Assembly: GCA_020628755.1 (NCBI GenBank)
Contig: JAHDEQ010000001.1
Location: forward strand, 24,935 to 33,678
Direction: 5' to 3'
From: Saprospiraceae bacterium
Lineage (GTDB): Bacteria > Bacteroidota > Bacteroidia > Chitinophagales > Saprospiraceae
Length of the DNA: 8,744 nt
Below, in pieces: positions 1 to 6,500 of the stretch. Every line of letters begins with the position of its first letter. Position 1 is the first letter of the stretch. Below the pieces are notes generated by a model. It was not told the DNA's origin. It saw only the letters and a list, made by a program, of their open reading frames with translations, and did no database searches. The position numbers and the translations under genes are program-made.

Positions 1-200
1 GTCGTAATAACCTCTGAGTGATCGCTTGCGCAAACCACTTGTGCATTCAAATTCACGTTTCCAAGTAAACAAATCGTCATAATCAGTGTAAAGAATCTCC
101 CAATGTTTAGATACGTTGTGTTTAGTGAGTCTCTAATACTGGGATTACAATAGTGTGTAGTGCCCCTTCGTTTCAATCGAGGCAACTCCATGTGTTTCAT
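1..200 (-). CDS. N-terminus of an exported protein with a long signal-peptide n-region (partial, runs off window)
   Basis: An open frame starts at ATG 198-200 and stays open for 66 codons to base 1, so the gene continues outside the window. It begins MKHMELPRLKRRG, with a basic stretch (KRR) near residues 10-12. A hydrophobic core FFTLIMTICLLGNV follows at about residues 36-49, then LNAQ, a typical Bacteroidota signal-peptidase I site, with cleavage expected after Ala53 or Gln54. The mature part starts near VVCASDHSEVIT, too short to identify. The 40-odd residues before the core are unusually long; such extended n-regions occur on large secreted or gliding-associated proteins of this phylum, so such a protein is a guess. 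Other starts are Met4 (191) and Met41 (80). Met41 would cut into the hydrophobic core and remove the basic residues, so it is unlikely. The ~1 kb upstream is gene-free, so the gene probably has its own promoter. Confidence 0.72.
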   Translation of the reverse strand, partial: MKHMELPRLKRRGTTHYCNPSIRDSLNTTYLNIGRFFTLIMTICLLGNVNLNAQVVCASDHSEVIT

Positions 201-244
201 AGTGTGAGAGATTTTTAGTGATTAAATAATAATAAATAGTGTTT

Positions 245-272
245 CAAAAAATAAAATAATTAGTGTTTCAAA
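245..272 (-). promoter_or_regulatory. Candidate Bacteroidota-type promoter for the partial exported-protein gene
   Basis: Read on the minus strand, TTTG at 272-269 is followed 15 nt later by TATTTTTTG at 253-245. This loosely resembles the Bacteroidota -33 TTTG and -7 TAnnTTTG elements, though the spacing is a little short and the second element has one extra T. It would give a 5' leader of about 40 nt before the ATG at 200. The 12-mer TAGTGTTTCAAA occurs twice in direct orientation here (237-248 and 261-272, 24 bp apart), so the TTTG is duplicated; that could be a regulator site or chance in AT-rich DNA. Confidence 0.25.
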
Positions 273-343
273 TTTCTTTTAAAGTCTCATTAGTTCAATC
301 ACTTAAAGTTCGTTAGTCAATAGTACTTGCATAGGATTCCAAG

Positions 344-374
344 GGAGCACATTCCCCACTTAGGGGAATGCTCC
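344..374. other. Strong hairpin with a 2-nt bulge
   Basis: GGAGC (344-348) pairs with GCTCC (370-374), and ATTCCCC (351-357) pairs with GGGGAAT (363-369). AC at 349-350 is bulged and the loop is ACTTA. This makes a 12-bp GC-rich stem in AT-rich surroundings. It lacks an adjoining T-run on either side, so it does not look like a standard intrinsic terminator. It lies about 145 nt upstream of the leftward exported-protein start and could be part of its leader or of a separate RNA. Confidence 0.55.
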
Positions 375-586
375 GAGGGCTTTTACAGGCATTATTTAAT
401 AATAAATTCGACTTACGGGACTCTAAGCTTGTAGCTTCTAGCAATAAAATTTAGTATTGGGATGACCTCTTTTTTATTACTAAAAATCCTGTCTTTTCTC
501 AAAAAAATAAAGTAATTCAATAAAGTTGACGACCTTTGTTACTACTTTAATTGTGTAAATATGCTCCATTATATCTGAGTAAAAAG

Positions 587-673
587 GGACTAAAAAGCAT
601 AGCATTTTCAGTCCACTATAATCTATATCATAGTAGATAATAGGTAGTTTTCTTCGGGGGGAAAAGAACTACC
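587..673. ncRNA. Three back-to-back hairpins, candidate structured RNA
   Basis: Three inverted repeats abut. First, 587-614 pairs GGACT with AGTCC, with an inner AAAA/TTTT stem. Second, 616-643 pairs CTATAATCTA with TAGATAATAG (9 of 10). Third, 643-673 pairs GGTAGTT (643-649) with AACTACC (667-673) and continues inward with one G-T pair and one mismatch to a G-rich loop. None is followed by a clear T-run, so three consecutive terminators is not a good explanation. The strand cannot be decided. The alternative is an unrelated cluster of AT-rich palindromes; only the third hairpin is individually strong. Confidence 0.3.
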
Positions 674-715
674 AATTCAAATTACAAGTAAGTTGATTTT
701 ATCCGAATAGACACT

Positions 716-751
716 TAAGAGAGGGGGTATTGGGCGAACCAATCGCTCTTA
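716..751. other. Nested hairpin with flanking G5 runs
   Basis: TAAGAG (716-721) pairs with CTCTTA (746-751), and inside it ATTGG (729-733) pairs with CCAAT (739-743) around the loop GCGAA. The word GGGGGTA occurs at 723-729 and again at 752-758, just outside the outer stem. The inner stem and loop superficially resemble a tRNA T-arm on the minus strand, but the loop has five bases instead of seven and no acceptor or anticodon arm is present. Confidence 0.4.
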
Positions 752-842
752 GGGGGTAATCGTATAACATCAAAATGCCATACGAATGTCCAAGGGATAC
801 AATCAAATTTCTTTATCCATTCAATGTAAAAAAATGAAATCT

Positions 843-873
843 TAGGATATGCGTACAATTCACACGCATCCTA
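843..873. other. Hairpin, 10 bp with a 2-nt bulge
   Basis: TAGGAT (843-848) pairs with ATCCTA (868-873) and GCGT (851-854) pairs with ACGC (864-867). AT at 849-850 is bulged, and the loop is 9 nt. The layout, with a two-base bulge on the 5' side, repeats that of the 344-374 hairpin, although the sequences differ. No T-run adjoins it. Its function is unknown. Confidence 0.4.
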
Positions 874-910
874 TTAAGGGTCGTCAAAGGTCGGTTTACG
901 GGATGGGAAT

Positions 911-929
911 AAGCTGTATTTTACAGCTT
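911..929. other. Perfect 8-bp hairpin with 3-nt loop
   Basis: AAGCTGTA (911-918) and TACAGCTT (922-929) are exact complements around the loop TTT. A related small palindrome, AAGCT-TGT-AGCTT, is at 425-437. There is no adjacent T-run on either strand. It lies inside a short plus-strand open frame (849-1040) that I do not accept as a gene. Confidence 0.4.
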
Positions 930-1183
930 GCAGTCCTCGGCCATTATTGGCTTTTAGACATTATTATTATTATCGGTTTATTTTGTAATCGGTCTTTTAT
1001 ATTCTACGCTTCTTTTCTTGAAAGTTGCATCAAACATTAAAAATAAATTACATATAGATAAAGTCAAACACTGTGCCAATAAATTAAATTTATTAATATG
1101 TATGAATTTTAACTATTCTTAATTTTTTGAATTTAAAAACTATACATATAGTATTTACATTAATGTATTAAAAACAACTAAAA

Positions 1184-1218
1184 CAAAAGGCGAGACAATC
1201 GGATTGTCTCGCCTTTTG
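1184..1218 (-). terminator. greA intrinsic terminator (probably bidirectional)
   Basis: CAAAAGGCGAGACAATC (1184-1200) and its exact reverse complement (1202-1218) are separated by a single G. This gives a 17-bp perfect inverted repeat, which in RNA would close with a loop of a few bases. On the minus strand the stem is followed by TTTT-G-TTTT, and it starts 29 nt after the greA stop codon, the expected place. The same symmetry could stop transcription arriving from the other strand. Confidence 0.93.
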
Positions 1219-1246
1219 GTGCGAAATAAGTATTTTAAGAAAAAGC

Positions 1247-1720
1247 TTAGAGCGATATATCTAAAACTTCAAATTCTATGATTCCACGAGGGGTTTGTAC
1301 TTGTGCTATTTCTCCTACTTTTTTACCAATCAAGCCTTTTCCGACTGGTGAGTTTACAGAAATCTTTTTGGCTTTCAGGTCAGATTCTGCTTCGGGTACT
1401 ATTTTGTATTTTACTTCTTTCTTCGTCTTTACATTTTTGATGGCTACACAAGTCAATAAAGATACTTTAGAAGTATCAATTTGCGATTCATCTAATATTC
1501 TCGAAGTTGCTAAATTAGTTTCTAAGGTAGAAATTTTTAATTCTAATAAGCCCTGTTCATCTTTGGCTGCTTTGTATTCAGCATTTTCAGAAAGATCTCC
1601 TTTTTCTCGTGCTTCTGCGATGGCACTGGCAATTTTTTGACGTTCTACTGTTTTTAATTGTTCTAGTTCTGCCATAAGTTTATCGTAGCCGTCTTTTGTT
1701 AAATATGAGTAACTTGACAT
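1247..1720 (-). CDS. greA: Transcription elongation factor GreA
   Basis: GreA enters the secondary channel of RNA polymerase and stimulates cleavage of backtracked transcripts, rescuing stalled elongation complexes in the cytoplasm. The 157-residue length matches the family (about 158). The N-terminal two-thirds is a helical coiled coil. Its tip carries the motif EKGDLSENAEY (39-49), with the catalytic acidic pair at Asp42 and Glu45, equivalent to E. coli Asp41 and Glu44. The C-terminal FKBP-like domain (about 80-157) contains the characteristic SPVGKGLIGKKVGE segment. The ATG at 1718-1720 gives the normal family N-terminus (YLTKDGYDKL), so the start is secure. The gene appears to stand alone: a terminator hairpin lies upstream at 1984-2020 and its own terminator follows. 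A hairpin and T8 run just before the start may regulate it. Confidence 0.98.
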   Translation of the reverse strand: MSSYSYLTKDGYDKLMAELEQLKTVERQKIASAIAEAREKGDLSENAEYKAAKDEQGLLELKISTLETNLATSRILDESQIDTSKVSLLTCVAIKNVKTKKEVKYKIVPEAESDLKAKKISVNSPVGKGLIGKKVGEIAQVQTPRGIIEFEVLDISL

Positions 1721-1763
1721 ACAAAAAAAATTTATAGCCTTTATTATTTCTTACTATAAAGGC
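1721..1763 (-). promoter_or_regulatory. greA leader hairpin followed by T8 (attenuator-like)
   Basis: On the minus strand GCCTTTAT (1763-1756) pairs perfectly with ATAAAGGC (1744-1737) around an 11-nt loop. The sequence then reads TATAAA and a run of eight T up to four bases before the ATG. If transcribed, this has the form of a weak intrinsic terminator just ahead of greA. Leader attenuation of greA is known in E. coli (the GraL RNA), so regulation of that type is conceivable. The T-run may instead simply be an unstructured AT-rich ribosome-loading region. The transcription start is not visible. Confidence 0.35.
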
Positions 1764-1983
1764 AGTTCGTTTTAGCTTAGAGATACTTTTCTTGCCCCCT
1801 TCTTTGTACAGAAGATTTTTTTATAACAAAATCTTATGGTATAGAAAATAACTCGGTTAGTAGAGCTATTGGGGCTGAGTTCAGCAGATATTTATTATAC
1901 TGACTGAATGTGTTAGTATGGCGTAGCTAAAGTTAAAATTGTTTTTCAATATAGAGCAGAGCAGTTTGCCCTTTACTATAAAA

Positions 1984-2020
1984 TAAGAACGCTTCTATCA
2001 TTCAGATAGAAACGTTCTTA
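1984..2020 (-). terminator. Intrinsic terminator, probably of the three-gene envelope operon
   Basis: TAAGAACG (1984-1991) pairs with CGTTCTTA (2013-2020) and TTCTATC (1993-1999) pairs with GATAGAA (2005-2011). One C-A mismatch separates the two stems and the loop is ATTCA, giving 15 paired bases. On the minus strand the stem runs into TTTTAT, a short U-tract, which fits transcription arriving from the PorV-like gene. It lies about 280 nt past that gene's stop codon, so the 3' leader would include the inverted repeat at 2127-2298. Confidence 0.75.
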
Positions 2021-2126
2021 CTTCTCTATATTTACAAATATATAAAAACCTTAGCTAATAAGCAAATAGTTGTAAAATGAGGCCACAAGACAAATTATAG
2101 GTATGTAATCGCATTTTACTTATTTA

Positions 2127-2298
2127 TAGTGCAAACCAAATACGCTGTGTAAAAAACAAGTTTAATTTTATGTAACCACCGACTTTAGTCGGTAGGTTCA
2201 AAAAGGCTCAAAACATTTTAGATTCTGCCGACTGAGGTCAGCGAATACAAATTTTAAGAAAACTTTTTACATAGTGTAGTATAAAGTTTGCGCCACTA
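2127..2298. repeat. 172-bp imperfect inverted repeat (MITE-like or interspersed hairpin element)
   Basis: The outer ends are TAGTGCAAAC (2127-2136) and GTTTGCGCCACTA (2286-2298). Moving inward, CTGTGTAAAAA on the left matches the complement of TTTTTACATAG on the right. Next come the cores CCGACTTTAGTCGG (2179-2192) and CCGACTGAGGTCAG (2228-2241), which read as inverted copies of CYGACYTYAGTCGGYAG. Each core is also a small hairpin. The middle is A-rich, about 25 nt. The right end stops four bases before the PorV-like stop codon. No transposase is encoded, so if mobile it would be a non-autonomous element. Confidence 0.6.
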
Positions 2299-2302
2299 GA
2301 TG

Positions 2303-3346
2303 CTAAAAAACTAAGCGAATACCGATATTGTGCGAACCTCGCCAAGGGTTTGATGTACGATAGGCATAATCAATACCTATTTTACGGTCGCCTCCTTTTT
2401 TGAAAGGAACTAAAGCACTAAAACCGCCACTCAATCCTGTATAAACAGGATCTTCGATGCCATCATTAGAACCTTGTCCTAAGGTGTATTTGTAAGCTCC
2501 TCTAAGCATAAAAAGCTCATTGAGCGAAAATTCTACACCTGCTCCCAACTGATCTTGTGAGAAAGAATTGGATGTAAAATTACCCAAAACCGTCAAACGA
2601 TTGCTATTCAAATAGAAATCGTAAGACCCTCCAATATTCAATACTGAAGGTAACTCAAACGTTGCAGATCTATTATTGTAAGTCAACTGGATGCCTTCGT
2701 CATTAACCAACTGCTCCGAGAGTCCTTCGCCTCCAAAACGCATAGGCGAACCTACATTGCGAAGTGAGATTCCAAACTTGAAGTTGTCTTGTTCTCCTGA
2801 CACATATTGTACCCCTGCATCAACAGCAAAACCAAAAGCATTGATTTGAGCAGTTGACTCAGAAATGGCTCTTACCAAAATACCTACAGATACTTTGTTC
2901 TCGAAAGTATGGCTATAGCTAAACCCAAGGTTTAGCCAAGCTGGTGAGTAAGTAGCACCTGTACCTTCGGGTTGGTCAGTAGTTGTTACTTGAATTTCTC
3001 CAAAATCTACAGCCATAAGGCTTACACCAAATGCACCATTTTTTTCTTTTCCTATCTTTTGAGTCAAACCAAAAGAGTTGAGTTGAATATCTGTACCTTG
3101 TAAGTATATGGTACTACCAAATACCACTTCTGTATTGCTGATTCTTGAAACACCAGCAGGGTTTAAGCGCATCGCCTCAACACCGCTAATACTAGCGGTG
3201 TTCATCGTGTGTAAGCCAGCACTACGAGCCCAAGGATTCATCAATAATTCATATGCTCCTGCCTCTCCTTGTCGATCAGGATTTCCTGCAAAGGCTGTTA
3301 TTCCTGAAAGCAGAAATATGATTAAAATGTATAAATTCTTATTCAT
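2303..3346 (-). CDS. PorV/PorQ-family outer-membrane barrel protein
   Basis: PorV-type proteins are FadL-like outer-membrane barrels. PorV collects T9SS cargo from the SprA translocon and passes it to the attachment complex; many Bacteroidota carry several paralogues next to cargo genes. The 347-residue product has a clear signal peptide (hydrophobic 5-18, cleavage after AFA at 18-20). A family-like N-terminal segment follows, with GEAGAYELLMNPWARSAG, then MRLNPAGVSRI, the asparagine-proline-alanine-glycine motif seen in these barrels. The rest is alternating amphipathic strands with many glycines and aromatics, and it ends in LVF, a terminal Phe typical of outer-membrane barrels. The ATG at 3344-3346 gives a normal signal peptide. 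It is last in the operon, 153 nt after the giant secreted protein, which suggests a dedicated partner. It is probably not the genome's core PorV, but that cannot be settled here. Confidence 0.85.
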   Translation of the reverse strand: MNKNLYILIIFLLSGITAFAGNPDRQGEAGAYELLMNPWARSAGLHTMNTASISGVEAMRLNPAGVSRISNTEVVFGSTIYLQGTDIQLNSFGLTQKIGKEKNGAFGVSLMAVDFGEIQVTTTDQPEGTGATYSPAWLNLGFSYSHTFENKVSVGILVRAISESTAQINAFGFAVDAGVQYVSGEQDNFKFGISLRNVGSPMRFGGEGLSEQLVNDEGIQLTYNNRSATFELPSVLNIGGSYDFYLNSNRLTVLGNFTSNSFSQDQLGAGVEFSLNELFMLRGAYKYTLGQGSNDGIEDPVYTGLSGGFSALVPFKKGGDRKIGIDYAYRTSNPWRGSHNIGIRLVF

Positions 3347-3374
3347 TTTTAGTTTTTTAAATCTTTAAAATAAT

Positions 3375-3500
3375 GAACCTGTCTTATCTCTTAAACAGAT
3401 ATTTGGACAGGTAAGCATCATCGAATACTGAATAACGAAAATGAAAAATAGTTCACTATTCGTTATTCAGTATTCAATATCTGCTTGCGCAAACAGGTTC
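3375..3500. repeat. Nested inverted repeat filling most of the intergenic gap
   Basis: Three nested complementary pairs lie here: GAACCTGT (3375-3382) with ACAGGTTC (3493-3500); CAGATAT (3396-3402) with ATATCTG (3477-3483); and the 17-bp perfect pair GAATACTGAATAACGAA (3423-3439) with TTCGTTATTCAGTATTC (3459-3475). Within the 19-nt loop an alternative stem AATAG/CTATT (3447-3460) can form. The outer arm ends on the first base of the giant gene's stop codon complement. No strong T-run follows, so the stem is more likely an RNA stability or processing element or an interspersed repeat than a full terminator. Confidence 0.75.
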
Positions 3501-6500
3501 TATAGTCCTGATGGATCGAATTGTCGAGCTACACCAAACCATTTGACAATACGTTCGCCGAGTTCACCAGCATCAATATGTATGAGATAAACCCCACTTG
3601 CTACTGGAATACCGCTTCGGTTTTTCAAATCCCACTCAATAGCAGGATTGACTTGTGTATTCAAAACACCTGGATTGGTTAAGTCTTTTGATAATTCAAC
3701 TTCATCACGTCTATACTGACGGATAAACTGACCATCTAAGGTATAAATCGTTACAACACATTTGGCTGGCAAATTGGTAATCTTGACCGTATTGGTAAAT
3801 TGACTGATTTCGTAAGAAGAATAGCCATAGTACGGATTAGGCACAACATTAATCATATCCAATTGCTCATCAAATTGTTCTTGAGTCGTATTTTCATCCG
3901 ACTCTACACCATTTAATGAAAAGCGATATTCTGGATAACCACCATTGGTAAACGTTTCGTCTGTTTTAGCATATGGATTATCCACTCGTAAGTGTACCGT
4001 TACATCATTTGGAATTAAACCTGTGTCGCCACTACCCAAATCTGTCAAAGAAGTTTCAGGATTCAATAATGGGAATCCTGCCCACTTGATAGATTGATAA
4101 GCATCTCTACGCAAAATTGGTAGCGGATTAGTAATGGTTTCTCTCAATTGAGCGCACTCATCGTACTCCGTATCGGTTACATATATAAAGTGTTGAGCTC
4201 CCATCAAGATATTGTAGAAACTAAAACCTCCACCTCCAACATCAAGGAAAGCCTGAGATGTTGGATTCCACATCATATCAGCACCTGTAGCTACAAAATC
4301 TTGGTAAGAACCGCCTCCTGAATTAGGATCACAAAATACATCAAGACCTTGTGAAGCATCACAACGGAATGTTGAGTTTTCACCAAAGAAGATATTCAAA
4401 CGTTTTCCTGTTTCGACATCAATGGCATAGCCTGGGAACCATCCCATACCAGTACCGTCGCCGTCGCCGTCGGCAACGCCGTCGCCGTCAGAATCGTTTT
4501 TGCCAACAGAAGCACTTCCTCTTAAATCCAAACTACGTGCATCTCCAATAGTAGGAATTGCGATAGGCGAAATATTGCCATCATAATATAGTGGACTAGC
4601 TGTTTCGACTACGATACAGCGACTCCATTTAGACTTATCAGATGTAAGAACAATATCAACATTATTGAGTGTTTGTAGCGGATTGGTCAAGGTATTACCC
4701 AAGTTGTTGACCCAACCTGGAGTCACAACTTGCTCTGCAACACGGTACTCTGTCAAAGCAAATGGTGCAAAAATCTGAGGCCCTAAGTGCGCCAAACCTT
4801 CATTCGGATCGAGTTCATTAAATAACTCTCCGTTAGAAGTTGGCAAAAAGTTAAAGTTATTTCCTCCAAAAAGTGGAGCATCATCCGTCACCCAATTGAA
4901 CCAATCCGTGCCAGCAGGATCGTCATAAACAAATGTTTGTCCGATTGCACCGTTGGTGTTATCGGCAATTTCACCTGCATCATCTGACTGTCCCAAAGCA
5001 ATAGAAAATCCATGATTGGCAATCAATTGTTCATTTAAGCGAGCTATATCTCGTTCTGACTCTACTAAGAAATCAGAATCTCCTTCTTTGGTCAAAGTCC
5101 ATCGGTTGCGTCCTTCTAGTTGTCCATCTGCATCAACCGCACCTTGCTCAAAACGAAGTACAAAATCTCCGCTTACTGCATTGCGTGGGTCATATACATT
5201 TACCTCAATCGGTGCAGAACCTTTTTTGTAGGTGATTTCTCCGTCAAATGAACCATTGAGGATGCCATCTAAGTCTGTGGCTTCGTAATCAATTTCTACA
5301 AAAGTTTCGCCAATACCACTACCATCTACACGTGTAACAGTAGCTCCATCGCCATAGAAAGTATTGAGGCTACGGTCTGTAATTGGTCGAGGTATAACCG
5401 TATAAGTTTGGATATTTCGACGACCCTCTAAGTAAGAATTTCGTTGTCCTACTTCGGTAACAGGATTAAATTGATCCCAATTGTTATAAGCATAAGCAAC
5501 CGTCAAGAAATAATATTTCTTGTGGTTGACCAAACGAGTATCATCTGTAGCAAAGCGATCTTCGGTAATTCTAAATGTGTGGCGAACGCCTGCATCATTA
5601 CCTTCTACTTCTAAAGTAGGTGTCCAAATATTTATAGGGCTAGTACCTACACCTGCATTTGGGTCAGGATTGGGCTGAGAAGTCCAATTATAAACTTCTG
5701 AAATACCATCCTTAATATCTACTTGGTAAACCAATTCTGCTTGTGAAGGATCATCCAACTCCCCTACTGTTACTTCAGGGCCAGCTAATTGATAAACTTT
5801 ATACCCTTGAAAACGGTACAAATCATTATCAACACCTTCAGGTGCTTGCAAATCTTCTTCTTCGTAAGTTTCGTTGACATTATTAGAACTTGGCTCATTT
5901 GTCAACGTAAAAATCAACTCTCTATCCAACTCGATAGCACACAAGTCTGGTGCATCGGGACCATCTGTAATATCAAAACAATTGTCAAATAAAGATTGCG
6001 CCAAACCATCGGCAAATAAAAGTTTTGAAATGTCTGGTTCTGGATGGTCAATATCTGGCACCCATGGCACCCCAATAATCAACTCATTTACAGCACCTGG
6101 ATCAAGACGGAATGGGCCAGAAGCCTGTACTGTACGACGGTCACCAAAACCGATACCTTCTTGTGCCATTGACCAACCATCAACTTCATTAGGTTCGTCT
6201 GGAAAAACATAGTTGGTTACCATAGTTCCACCATAAGCTGTACCTCCTTCGGTAAAAGGTGTACCATCTCTCCATGTACCTGTCAAATAGTTATAATATT
6301 CTGGGCCATTACCAGGGTCAGTAGTACCTGGTAGTGGCGTACCAACTCCACCATTGTTATAATAAACAAAAGAAGACATTCCAATTTCTTCAATGATGTC
6401 TGGTTCTTCACCCAAGAAAGGATTACGTGTTACAAAGTCTAAGATAGTCCCATCTGTATCAAAAATAGTATCCAAAATAACTCTAGGAGCTAAAGGTCCT

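Larger units (their letters stand above)
201..1246. other. Gene-free region of about 1 kb, rich in hairpins
   Basis: No convincing protein gene lies between the start of the partial exported-protein gene and the end of greA. The stretch is AT-rich but holds islands of G (runs of five or six at 656-661, 723-727 and 752-756) and at least seven inverted repeats: 344-374, 425-437, 587-614, 616-643, 643-673, 716-751 with an inner stem, 843-873 and 911-929. The greA terminator is at 1184-1218. The section 1020-1183 is very AT-rich and shows nothing I can name. I see no tRNA, rRNA, tmRNA, SRP RNA or RNase P RNA signature on either strand. The hairpins could belong to a structured RNA, to a long leader of the leftward gene, or to decayed repeats. 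Confidence 0.6.
1721..2302. other. Intergenic region between the PorV-like gene and greA
   Basis: This 582-nt stretch holds no supported protein or RNA gene. From high to low coordinates it contains a long imperfect inverted repeat (2127-2298) next to the PorV-like stop codon, a terminator hairpin (1984-2020), an 8-bp inverted repeat AAGATTTT/AAAATCTT (1812-1835, 8-nt loop), and the greA leader hairpin. The greA promoter should lie between 1764 and 1983, but I see no element good enough to name. Confidence 0.6.

Noticed and set aside
24..35. 12-mer GCTTGCGCAAAC also present at 3483-3494
   Set aside because: It is half-palindromic, one copy lies in coding sequence and the other in an intergenic repeat, and no flanking similarity supports an element.
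729..743. T-arm-like stem with TTCG on the minus strand
   Set aside because: The loop is five bases, not seven, and no acceptor, D or anticodon arm can be placed around it, so it is not a tRNA.
849..1040. Plus-strand open frame of 63 codons with a hydrophobic stretch
   Set aside because: It spans two hairpins (843-873 and 911-929), its isoleucine run comes from an ATT microsatellite, and no family resemblance or initiation context supports it.
1278..1640. Plus-strand open frame of 120 codons opposite greA
   Set aside because: Antisense shadow of a securely identified gene; low-complexity translation without a recognisable domain.
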